Below, piece after piece: positions 17,172-24,949 of a stretch of DNA of 64,000 nucleotides. The translations under genes were made by a program, and so were the position numbers. Position 1 is the stretch's first letter, and each line of letters starts with the position of its first letter. The DNA is taken from positions 186,001 to 250,000 of the forward strand of contig NZ_ATUX01000005.1 of NCBI RefSeq assembly GCF_000420425.1. The letters are read 5' to 3'. The notes beneath the pieces are model-generated. The model made no database searches. It was given only the letters and a program-made list of their open reading frames with translations, and was not told where the DNA came from. The stretch is from Schaalia vaccimaxillae DSM 15804 (lineage in GTDB: Bacteria; Actinomycetota; Actinomycetes; Actinomycetales; Actinomycetaceae).

Positions 17172-17753
17172 ATGCTGCTCAGTGATCGCGATATTAAAGC
17201 CAGCCTGGACTCCGGGCGTATTCAGCTCGACCCGCTCGATCGCGGACTCGTCCAACCGGCATCCATAGACGTGCGCCTCGACAGGCTCTTCCGTCTCTTC
17301 GACAACCACCGCTACTCGGTCATCGACCCAGCAGCCGACCAATCAGACCTCACACACCAGGTCGACGTTGGCCCAGACGAACCCTTCGTCCTGCACCCTG
17401 GCGAATTCGTTCTAGGAGCCACCTACGAACTCGTTACCCTCGGCGACGACATCGCCGCCCGCCTCGAAGGCAAATCCTCCCTCGGGCGCCTTGGCCTGCT
17501 GACCCACTCCACTGCAGGATTCATCGACCCAGGATTCTCCGGCCACGTCACCCTCGAACTGTCCAACACTGCAACCATGCCCATCAAGCTCTACCCCGGC
17601 ATGAAAATCGGACAACTGTGCTTCTTTAACCTGTCCTCACCCGCTGAACATCCCTACGGCTCAGGCCCCCTCGGTTCGCACTACCAAGGTCAGCGCGGTC
17701 CCACGCCCTCGCGCACCCACGAGCGTTTCAACAGGACACGCATCGAACGCTGA
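17172..17753 (+). CDS. dcd: dCTP deaminase
   Basis: This 193-residue enzyme deaminates dCTP to dUTP or, in the bifunctional actinobacterial type, directly to dUMP. It begins with the family's conserved MLLSDRDIK, so I chose ATG 17172 over an in-frame upstream start at 17151. The active-site region reads [20 protein letters not shown] then [13 protein letters not shown], with the catalytic Glu in LEL. Near the C-terminus is [14 protein letters not shown], which folds over the nucleotide. The next gene begins within nine bases, so the two are probably co-transcribed. Confidence 0.94.
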   Translation: MLLSDRDIKASLDSGRIQLDPLDRGLVQPASIDVRLDRLFRLFDNHRYSVIDPAADQSDLTHQVDVGPDEPFVLHPGEFVLGATYELVTLGDDIAARLEGKSSLGRLGLLTHSTAGFIDPGFSGHVTLELSNTATMPIKLYPGMKIGQLCFFNLSSPAEHPYGSGPLGSHYQGQRGPTPSRTHERFNRTRIER

Positions 17754-17761
17754 AATTGCCC

Positions 17762-19042
17762 ATGCCCGACCAATCTTCACAGCCTCCACCTGTACCGCAG
17801 CGCAGGTCTCTGCGTGAGCGAATGACTGACGCTCAAGCGATGCGTCAGCAAAATGCCCACAACCAGGCCATTGAGAAAACAACCAACGTTGGGCACCTGC
17901 TCACTCAAACAGCAATCACCGGGATCGGGGGACTTGACGACCTCGACACCGCGTTCAGCATTGACGAAACTGGACTTGTTGAAAAAATCCCTTCCGCTGC
18001 GCCCATTGCCGCAACATACGATGTGCAAGGTGAAGCCGGATACATCGACCTCGACTTAGCGCAGAGCCACCACCTGTTGCTCACCACTGATGAGGTCGAC
18101 CCCAGTGAGCTGGAAGCGCTCGCGGTCTCCGTGTGGGACGACGCTGGATGGGTGAGCGCCGGCGACCTGCGCCTGACCTCCGACGCGCGGCTGTTGGGCC
18201 CCTGGCGAATTGACCAAAAAACTCGGAGTGCATTGACTACCCCAGCCAACCTCACCAACGCCTGGGTCGTGCACTGCCCCCAAACCCGCGGGTCAGCCCC
18301 GGAAGAGGCGCTCGTGGCATCCGACAACCTCGCGCAAGCATTCCCCGAAGGCATGCCCGTCGGCCTCGAGTACCGGGTGCTCCTCACATTGACTCGCATG
18401 GCGCGCAGACTCGCAGCCGGAATCCGAATCTCCGGATCAGGACACTTCATTGAACCCGACCCGGACTCGGCAGTTTCGCTCAATGTCTACACGCCTCGTT
18501 GGATCGCGCCGGTAGATCTCATCCAGGCTCTCAAAAACGCCTTTGCGGATGTGCGTGACGTGCGCGACGTAGCGCCCCCACCTGTGCCTGCTAAAGCTAA
18601 ACGCGCCGACGTCCAGAAGATTGAAAAACTTCGCGCAGACCTGGGACCCGTCCGCCACGACATTGCCACGAAGATCGCTAAAGCCCGTGCAGAAACTGAA
18701 CGAAGGGCTCAATCGGCTCAACCGCAAGTGGTCGACGGGTACGCGGTGATCGCCAAGGTCGGAAACCGCTCCGACATGATGATCGAAGTACGCACTGTAC
18801 CCAGGCCGCCGCGCGTGCTGCGCTGGGAGTCGTGGACCACTGGGACCATCGTGGAATATCAGCTGCGGTGGTTACCGGGGGGCACCATGGATATTCCTGT
18901 TACCGGATTGAGCCGCACTGCGCGCTTGGAGCGTATGCGTTCCACTGAGAGCATCGAGAAGGCCGCTGGCATCGTTGTTTCGTTGGTTGGTGGTTCGGTC
19001 GTTGACGAGGACGGGTTTCTCGTCGGCCTCGAACAGAACTGA
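17762..19042 (+). CDS. Unrecognised 426-residue protein downstream of dcd
   Basis: I do not recognise this protein. ATG 17762 gives 426 residues; an in-frame TTG at 17756 would add two. It is soluble-looking, with no signal peptide or membrane span. Visible parts are a basic, Gln-rich N-terminus (SLRERMTDAQAMRQQNAH), a middle region with a probable alpha/beta fold, a Lys/Ala/Glu-rich helical segment at about residues 280-320 likely to form a coiled coil, and a C-terminal beta-rich part with VLRWESWTTGTIVEYQ and DIPVTGLSR. Codon use matches neighbours, so it is a real gene. Position right behind dcd suggests the same transcript but gives no function. Confidence 0.7.
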   Translation: MPDQSSQPPPVPQRRSLRERMTDAQAMRQQNAHNQAIEKTTNVGHLLTQTAITGIGGLDDLDTAFSIDETGLVEKIPSAAPIAATYDVQGEAGYIDLDLAQSHHLLLTTDEVDPSELEALAVSVWDDAGWVSAGDLRLTSDARLLGPWRIDQKTRSALTTPANLTNAWVVHCPQTRGSAPEEALVASDNLAQAFPEGMPVGLEYRVLLTLTRMARRLAAGIRISGSGHFIEPDPDSAVSLNVYTPRWIAPVDLIQALKNAFADVRDVRDVAPPPVPAKAKRADVQKIEKLRADLGPVRHDIATKIAKARAETERRAQSAQPQVVDGYAVIAKVGNRSDMMIEVRTVPRPPRVLRWESWTTGTIVEYQLRWLPGGTMDIPVTGLSRTARLERMRSTESIEKAAGIVVSLVGGSVVDEDGFLVGLEQN

Positions 19043-19072
19043 TCTGGCTGGGGCACTGGGTGCTCTCCGATC

Positions 19073-19192
19073 GCGAGCCAGCCCGCCCGCTCGCCGATGT
19101 CGCTGTGCGAATCGGCTCGAAGCCCGACCAGGCCCCGCTGACTCACGATCGGATCGCCGCTTCCTGCGCGAGCCAGCCCGCCCGCTCGCCGA
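19073..19192 (+). repeat. Pair of exact 25-base direct repeats
   Basis: The 25-base unit starting gcgagccagcccgcccgctc occurs at 19073-19097 and at 19168-19192, 95 bases apart. The sequence after each copy is also loosely similar. They fill the 312-base gap (19043-19354) between two unrecognised genes, together with the dispersed repeat copy at 19208-19264. No gene is seen in the gap. Confidence 0.65.
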
Positions 19193-19207
19193 CCTCCACT
19201 GCTGTGC

Positions 19208-19264
19208 GTCGACGCCTGCTCGTAGACGAACCGGCATCACTGCATAACGGTGGACCTCGGCGAA
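19208..19264 (+). repeat. Second copy of the 57-base dispersed repeat
   Basis: This segment aligns without gaps to 197-253, with the blocks cctg-tcgtagacga, tgcataacggtgg and tcggcgaa conserved and about 80% identity by eye. Both copies lie in intergenic space. Unlike copy 1, this one lacks the left arm of the large inverted repeat. Confidence 0.55.
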
Positions 19265-19354
19265 ATCCATTTCCTTTGCCGAAGCACAGGTTGTCTTCAG
19301 GGTCTTCTCAGCCGAGTTCGATCAAATGGACTCATCAATGAAGGAGGCCCAACA

Positions 19355-20122
19355 ATGGAGCAGAATCAAACGATTCGCGAGGTCGAACTCATCTTCGACG
19401 ACGACACCGCGCAGCAGCCCCGATCCACTGCAGAAACGCCCGGAGGCCTGGGCGGACATCGACTTGCAGGCGGCCGAGTCCCCACCAAAGCCCTCCTAAC
19501 AACCATGGGTGTCACCGGAATTGGCGGGATCATTGCTGCCAACATGGGAACGGCAGGATTTGCTGGACTGACCTCCACATACGCAGCTGCCACTTCAGGG
19601 GCCCCCGCTTCTGCAAGCAGCATCGCGTCATCCCTGCTCGGGCCGATTGGAGCAACCGCCCTGGTTCTCGGATCCTGGTTCATCATGCGGCGCAAAGGCC
19701 TGCACTCCCAGGCATCAGCCCTTCTTGTCACCATGTGGAGCTCCCTGCTGATCTCAGGGGTTGTCTCCGCCTTCACGATCGGAGCCACCCCCTTCCTGGT
19801 GAGTGCCATTGCTTTTGCTGCGGCAGCCACTACCGCAGCCACAGCCTTGCTTGGACGATCCGGCCGCGGCGTCATTGGAACTAGTGCAGCCGCAGCGCTC
19901 ACCGCTGGAGTGTTAGTGATCGGTGGGCTGAGCGGTCTTCTGATCGCTTCCGGTGGAGCGACCGTTGTGGGCGCCATCGGCTCGGCAGTCGTCGGAGTCT
20001 GCGGAGCACTCTTGGGTGTCAAAGCCTGGAACCGCTGGTGGGCGCCGGTAGTTGAATACCGCGAGAGGGTCTCCTCCTACGTCAACGCAATGTTCGCCGC
20101 AACATCGGCAAGCGTCTACTGA
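19355..20122 (+). CDS. Unrecognised multi-span membrane protein
   Basis: This 255-residue protein is not recognised. The start at 19355 has a strong AAGGAGG at 19341-19347; the frame stays open further upstream but without support. The first ~45 residues are acidic then Gly-rich, and the rest consists of about five to six Ala/Gly/Ser-rich hydrophobic segments such as GIIAANMGTAGFAG, SLLGPIGATALVLGSWFIMR and SAIAFAAAATTAATALL. The tail contains WNRWWAPVVEYRERVSSYV. The small-residue-rich spans suggest tight helix packing or a pore. It is followed by a strong terminator, so it is probably monocistronic. Confidence 0.7.
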   Translation: MEQNQTIREVELIFDDDTAQQPRSTAETPGGLGGHRLAGGRVPTKALLTTMGVTGIGGIIAANMGTAGFAGLTSTYAAATSGAPASASSIASSLLGPIGATALVLGSWFIMRRKGLHSQASALLVTMWSSLLISGVVSAFTIGATPFLVSAIAFAAAATTAATALLGRSGRGVIGTSAAAALTAGVLVIGGLSGLLIASGGATVVGAIGSAVVGVCGALLGVKAWNRWWAPVVEYRERVSSYVNAMFAATSASVY

Positions 20123-20146
20123 CGCGCCCCAGCCTCGGCTACTTTA

Positions 20147-20194
20147 GAAACGGCCACGGGCCCTGTTCATCAGGGAGAACCCCGTGGCCGTTTC
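20147..20194 (+). terminator. Strong nested terminator hairpin
   Basis: A perfect 14-base stem (20147-20160 with 20181-20194) encloses a second small hairpin (ccctg-ttcat-caggg, 20161-20175). It lies 25 bases past the membrane-protein stop. Confidence 0.75.
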
Positions 20195-20332
20195 GCTGTC
20201 CCCTCCTCAGTTCGTCAGGGAACAATCGGGGGAAATCCCAATTGAGCAGGTAGGACACCGATTATTAACGTTGAAGTGTCTCGAGGGGCTCGCCCTCGTC
20301 AATCCTGACAGCACCAGAAACGAGGAACTTCC

Positions 20333-21247
20333 GTGATCGAAGCAGTCGGTCTAACGAAGAAATACGGCGACAAGATTGCCGTCAACAACATCACCTTCAG
20401 CGTTGCTCCTGGAACCGTCACAGGCTTCCTTGGACCCAACGGCGCAGGAAAGTCCACCACTATGCGCATGATCATGGGCCTGGACACCCCAACCGCCGGA
20501 ACTGTCACCGTCAACGGACGTGCATACAAAGACCTGGCCGCGCCACTGTGCGAGGTCGGTGCGCTCTTGGACGCTAAAGGCCTACACGGATCACGCTCTG
20601 CTCGCGCCCACCTGACGCAACTAGCCATCTCGAACGGCATCCCGACCAGCCGGGTCGACGAAGTCCTTGACCTGACAGGCTTGACCGCTGTCGCTAAGAA
20701 AAAGGTCAAAGGATTCTCGCTCGGTATGGGCCAGCGCCTCGGAATTGCCGCGGCCCTGCTCGGCGACCCAAAGATCCTGATCTTCGACGAACCCGTCAAT
20801 GGGCTAGACCCCGAAGGCGTCAAATGGGTGCGCGAAACCTGCCGACGCCTCGCCTTCGAGGGACGCACAGTGTTCATCTCGTCGCACCTGATGAGTGAAA
20901 TGTCCCTGACCGCCGACCATCTCCTCGTCATTGGGCGAGGACGAATCCTGGCTGAAGGGCCTGTCGACGAGATCATCGCTTCGGCCACCTCCGACCTCGT
21001 CAAAGTGACTAGCCCAAACGCCGACGCCCTCGCCAATGCAATGAGCGCCCTCGGTTTTGCGTCGCAGATGACCAGTCCAACCACGCTGACCACAACCGCA
21101 GCCGACGCGCCGCAGGTTGGCCAAATCGCGGCAGCTAACGGGATTGTGTTGCACGAGCTCGTCGCCCAACACGCCTCCCTCGAAGAGGCCTATCTGGAAT
21201 TGACCGGCGGCGAAGTCGAATATGCGACCGGACAGCCCACGGCCTGA
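20333..21247 (+). CDS. ABC-2 type exporter ATP-binding protein (BcrA/NatA-like)
   Basis: This 304-residue ATPase has Walker A GPNGAGKSTT at residues 34-43, a Q-loop degenerate at the usual Gln (EVGALLDAKGLHG), signature SLGMGQRLGIA instead of LSGGQ, Walker B ILIFDEPVNGLDPEG, and an H-loop with SSHLMSE. All of these are typical of the antibiotic-resistance/NatA group, including the S-L/H-G-M-x-QR signature. A C-terminal ~80-residue domain contains LEEAYLELTGG, also typical. It pairs with the permease that starts 25 bases downstream. The likely role is export of a lipid-like compound or peptide. Confidence 0.9.
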   Translation: MIEAVGLTKKYGDKIAVNNITFSVAPGTVTGFLGPNGAGKSTTMRMIMGLDTPTAGTVTVNGRAYKDLAAPLCEVGALLDAKGLHGSRSARAHLTQLAISNGIPTSRVDEVLDLTGLTAVAKKKVKGFSLGMGQRLGIAAALLGDPKILIFDEPVNGLDPEGVKWVRETCRRLAFEGRTVFISSHLMSEMSLTADHLLVIGRGRILAEGPVDEIIASATSDLVKVTSPNADALANAMSALGFASQMTSPTTLTTTAADAPQVGQIAAANGIVLHELVAQHASLEEAYLELTGGEVEYATGQPTA

Positions 21248-21272
21248 GACTGCACAAGGGAAGAACTTAGCA

Positions 21273-22139
21273 ATGAGCACCAACACCATCACACCGGACT
21301 CAACCGTCCCAACCGTTCCATCACGCAGCCAGCGCAACGCCGTGAGTTTCAACGGAAAACAAACCCTGATGCGGGCCATCCGGGCCGAATGGGCAAAAAT
21401 GGCGACTCTCATGTCCACGTGGATCACCAGCGTCATCGCTATTGCTCTGACAGCAGGCTTGGGCGCGGCCATTGTCATCATGACCGCCAACGAACCTGAA
21501 CTCGCGGAGGGCGCGTCATCAAACATTATTGTTGCCGTCCAATTTGGCCAAGTCGTGGTCGCCGTTTTGGGTGCCCTGGCGATTACAGGCGAGTACTCTT
21601 TGGGACAGATTCGGTCGTCTTTGGCCGCGGTTCCTAAACGCAGCCGACTCTTCTTCGCCAAGGCTGTCGTTGTTGTAGGCTTTGGTTTTGTCTTAGGTTT
21701 CGTATCAATGTTTGTTGCCTGGACGATTGCCGCGATCTTTGTGGGAAATAAAGCTGGTTCGCTCACCGACCTGGAGTTCCTCGGATACTTCTGGGGCACT
21801 GGCCTGACCTACGCGGGAACAGCCTTGTTGGCATTGGCATTCGGATTCTTGCTGCGCTCGACGGCAGGCGCGATCACCACGATCATGACGCTGCTTTTCG
21901 TGGTGTCGATTCCTCTGTCATTGATGGGGATCAAGTGGGAGTGGATGTACAAGGTGCGTGCCTTTGAGCCGCTGAACCTGGCGTCCTCTGTCTACGATCC
22001 CTTCGAGACGATGATGGAGTGGGGAGTGGCCGATACGACTCAATTCCTGACCCACACGCAGGCAGTGCTGGGCTTTGTGGGATGGTCGGTCATTCCGCTG
22101 GCTATTGCCTGGGTGGTGTTCTCTAAGCGCGACGCTTAA
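21273..22139 (+). CDS. ABC-2 type transporter permease
   Basis: This 288-residue membrane protein has about six spans. I chose ATG 21273, because an earlier in-frame start would overlap the ATPase gene and add an atypical segment. The N-terminal ~50 residues are cytoplasmic and contain MRAIRAEWAKMATLMSTW, the usual helix before the first span in ABC-2 permeases that work with BcrA-like ATPases. The sequence GEYSLGQIRSSLAAVPKRSR after the second span is the typical ABC-2 coupling segment. It forms one exporter with the preceding gene. Confidence 0.85.
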   Translation: MSTNTITPDSTVPTVPSRSQRNAVSFNGKQTLMRAIRAEWAKMATLMSTWITSVIAIALTAGLGAAIVIMTANEPELAEGASSNIIVAVQFGQVVVAVLGALAITGEYSLGQIRSSLAAVPKRSRLFFAKAVVVVGFGFVLGFVSMFVAWTIAAIFVGNKAGSLTDLEFLGYFWGTGLTYAGTALLALAFGFLLRSTAGAITTIMTLLFVVSIPLSLMGIKWEWMYKVRAFEPLNLASSVYDPFETMMEWGVADTTQFLTHTQAVLGFVGWSVIPLAIAWVVFSKRDA

Positions 22140-22152
22140 TTCCCGCTCCTTC

Positions 22153-22232
22153 CCCCGCCGAGAGCAGACTTTGTGGTCATTTTCAGGCGATTTTTCGCTG
22201 ATTTTTGACCATAAGGTCTGCTCTCGGCGGGG
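22153..22232. repeat. Dispersed ~75-bp palindrome, copy 1 (bidirectional terminator)
   Basis: The outer arms 22153-22169 and 22216-22232 are perfectly complementary over 17 bases, and pairing continues inward with two G-T pairs through ttgtggtca / tgaccataa, then a small inner stem gcga-tttt-tcgc. The whole element is one long hairpin between two convergent genes. Two relatives with the same outer arms occur at 34550-34622 and 45508-45582. Confidence 0.85.
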
Positions 22233-22240
22233 AGGGGTAG

Positions 22241-24823
22241 TTAGTTGGAGCGGCGGATCGACTCTAGGAGCATGACGGCGACGTCCTTGACTTCGGGAAG
22301 TCTAGTAGTGCTCGCCGACGAGGATGCGTCTGGCAATGCTGTCTCTGACGAGGCCAAATCCAAAGGCGCTGCGTCAGAAGCAGGTGCATCGCCAGGAGCC
22401 TGCGCAATGAATCCAGCTGAAGCTCCCGAGGCACCCCCGAGCATTTGCGAACAGAATGGGCAGGCTGTGGCTACAACATCGGCGCCAGTTGAAGCAGCTT
22501 CAACAATGCGAGCATCGGCAACGCGAGTCCCGCGAGTCTCCTCAAACCAGGCGTGAGCTCCTCCCGCGCCGCAACACATTGCCCGATCCCGATTACGAGG
22601 CATCTCAACAACCTCAACACCGGGAATAGAAGAGACCAGCTCTCGCGGTGGCTCGTACACCTGATTGTGGCGGCCCAGGTAGCAGGCATCGTGGTAGGTG
22701 ACGCGCACCGGCAGTTCCCTTGGGCTTTCGGGTGTAGACGAGGACGAGGCCGAGCCCTGCGACGCGGTATCCGCCGAGGCCTCGGCTCGTTTCGCCGGCT
22801 TCAAACGGCCTTCGCACACCAGGCGATTAAGCAGCTGCGTGTGGTGGACAACCTCGAAAGAACCACCCAGTTCTGGGAATTCTCCGGCAATCGTATTGAA
22901 GCAATGCGCGCACGAGACCACGATCTTTTGGGCCTTGGCTTCATGCAATGTGTCAATCGCTTGGGCCGCGAGCATTTGGAAAAGCACCTCGTTGCCGGCC
23001 CGGCGAGCTGGATCTCCCGTGCAAGATTCACCTGAACCCAGTACAGCGAAGGACACGCCGGCAACGTGGAGCAGCTCGGCGATGGCAGCGGATGTTTGCT
23101 TGGCTTTGTCGTCGTAGGCTCCGGCGCACCCCACCCAGAACAGGTAGTCGACTTCTTGAGCTGAGGCCACGTCCTCGCCAATGACCGGAACCTCAAAGTC
23201 GAGGTTTTTCGCCCAATCCATACGCTTGCGAGCCGGCTGATTGTAAGGGTTGGCCTTGGTTTCCATGCCCCTAAAGGCTCGCGACAACTCGCGTGGGAAC
23301 GCTGACTCCATGAGGACCTGGTGGCGGCGCAAGTCAAGAATGTGGTCTATGTGCTCAATGTCGACAGGGCACTGTTCAACGCAGGCCCCACACATTGTGC
23401 AATCCCAGAGCACCTCTTCAGATACCACGCCCGGCACGAGCGGCCCAGCCACATCCAAGACGCCGGTGGGTCCGGTGGCTCCTGACACAGACAGAGCAGA
23501 CAGCACGTCGAAGGTGTGGGGGACAGGTTCAACGCCCTTATCCAGCAGCATGTGGTCTTCGGCCTCTAAGGCAGCCAGACCACCACCTCCGGGAACATTG
23601 GCGTCTACGACTTGCTGGGTTGCAATCTCTTTCTTTGATGCAGACTCCATGTGGTCGCGCAAACCCATGACGAAAAGTTTGGGAGACAGCGGCTTTTGCG
23701 TGTTCCACGCGGGGCATAATTCCTGGCAGCGCCCACATTCGGTGCAGGCATACAGGTCCAGTCGTGCCTTCCACGAAAAGTCCTCGACCGTGCCAATGCC
23801 GAGGGTGACGTCCTCGTCGACCTCATCGAAGTCGTCGGGAGAGGTGACCGGCTTACCGTCGATGAGCATGTGGTCGGCTGGTCCCAGGGACTTCGAGCCG
23901 TCGGCGTTGCGGCGCGCATACAGGTTGATGACGGCGACGAAGCGGTGCCAGGCCACCCCCATTCCGGTTTGGACTCCCAACACCATCATCCACACCATGG
24001 ACACAACGATTTTGATCGCCGAGAACACGACAATACCATTGGCCAACTCAACCGATGAACCCAAGACCTGGCCGGCCAAGGCGCCTACCCATGCGGTCAG
24101 CGGGAAGTGCCAGGCGGTGGCATGGGCGCCGTGCTCAGGCAACCCAGACATGAGCCCATATTCGAGGCCGCGCAAGACGATCACGCAGATGCAGACCATC
24201 AAAATGACAAGCTCAACGAAAAGCGCCTGCCACCTGGTCGAACCCAGGAAACGCGACGCCAGGCCTTGCGCGGAACCGTCGCGCGGATGGGGGCGTGTCA
24301 GGGACGAGGGCGAGGCCGCGTCCTTGATCCCAGCGTCTTGGGCAGCTTGAGCTGCAGCCGCGTCAGGGTCGTCGTTTGACAGTGCGGCTTCTGCCGGTGT
24401 GCCGGCCCCGGCGCGGAATCGAACCACCATGAGGTAGATGATCCCGATGAGCCCACCCCAGGCGAATACCTCGGTTAGCCATTCCCACGCGAAGAAATGT
24501 CCCAGCACTGGCAGCGACCACGTCTGGTCGCGCAACTGCATGTAGCCCGACACCAGAGTGAAGAAAAGAATCGGGAAAGACAGCATGACCAGCCAGTGGG
24601 AAGCTTTCACCCACGGCCTGCCTTTGAACTCTCGGTGAGTGAGCATTGCCGACACAACGCCCCAAGTGCGAACACTAATAGGACGCAGACGGCCCGGATC
24701 CGCGGTTCCTGCGGCCACCTGACGCCACATGTGCCCCAGGCCCCGTAAGAAGGAAAGCACCCCAAAGAGGGTCGCGAAGAGCGCAAAAACCCAGCAGACA
24801 ACGCTGAGGGTGGGGGACGCCAT
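22241..24823 (-). CDS. Membrane iron-sulfur reductase (heterodisulfide reductase/CCG-domain type)
   Basis: This 860-residue protein matches the actinobacterial family of large membrane Fe-S oxidoreductases (M. tuberculosis Rv0338c is the example I know). The N-terminal ~300 residues hold about five membrane spans with possible haem histidines. Two 4Fe-4S motifs follow: C360-TECGRCQELCP and C475-TMCGACVEQCP. Then come two CCG-type cysteine-rich domains with CAHCFNT, CYLGRHNQ and MCCGAGGAHAWFEE. The C-terminal ~60 residues are a low-complexity Ala/Ser/Asp tail. It probably moves electrons between a quinone pool and a soluble partner. It is divergent from the Mrp antiporter operon, sharing a 126-base promoter region. 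Confidence 0.88.
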   Translation of the reverse strand: MASPTLSVVCWVFALFATLFGVLSFLRGLGHMWRQVAAGTADPGRLRPISVRTWGVVSAMLTHREFKGRPWVKASHWLVMLSFPILFFTLVSGYMQLRDQTWSLPVLGHFFAWEWLTEVFAWGGLIGIIYLMVVRFRAGAGTPAEAALSNDDPDAAAAQAAQDAGIKDAASPSSLTRPHPRDGSAQGLASRFLGSTRWQALFVELVILMVCICVIVLRGLEYGLMSGLPEHGAHATAWHFPLTAWVGALAGQVLGSSVELANGIVVFSAIKIVVSMVWMMVLGVQTGMGVAWHRFVAVINLYARRNADGSKSLGPADHMLIDGKPVTSPDDFDEVDEDVTLGIGTVEDFSWKARLDLYACTECGRCQELCPAWNTQKPLSPKLFVMGLRDHMESASKKEIATQQVVDANVPGGGGLAALEAEDHMLLDKGVEPVPHTFDVLSALSVSGATGPTGVLDVAGPLVPGVVSEEVLWDCTMCGACVEQCPVDIEHIDHILDLRRHQVLMESAFPRELSRAFRGMETKANPYNQPARKRMDWAKNLDFEVPVIGEDVASAQEVDYLFWVGCAGAYDDKAKQTSAAIAELLHVAGVSFAVLGSGESCTGDPARRAGNEVLFQMLAAQAIDTLHEAKAQKIVVSCAHCFNTIAGEFPELGGSFEVVHHTQLLNRLVCEGRLKPAKRAEASADTASQGSASSSSTPESPRELPVRVTYHDACYLGRHNQVYEPPRELVSSIPGVEVVEMPRNRDRAMCCGAGGAHAWFEETRGTRVADARIVEAASTGADVVATACPFCSQMLGGASGASAGFIAQAPGDAPASDAAPLDLASSETALPDASSSASTTRLPEVKDVAVMLLESIRRSN

Positions 24824-24949
24824 GTGTCTCTCCTTTCACGAGGGCGGGCAGCTAGCCTCCATATTGTCGCACTGTGCGCCAACCTTCGAAGGGCGAGATT
24901 GCTTGAGTGCCGATAAAATCGAAGTCCGCTCACACAGAGGAGTCTGCGC

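Noticed and set aside
20299-21093. 264-codon minus-strand frame opposite the exporter ATPase
   Set aside because: Pure shadow of the ATPase gene, with Arg/Ser/Pro-rich translation.
20804-21799. 331-codon minus-strand frame opposite the ABC-2 exporter genes
   Set aside because: Lies fully antisense to two well-supported genes and its translation has no family features.
23250-24350. 366-codon plus-strand frame inside the Fe-S reductase gene
   Set aside because: Antisense to a protein with clear cluster motifs; its translation is Ser/Thr/Pro-rich and unlike any family.
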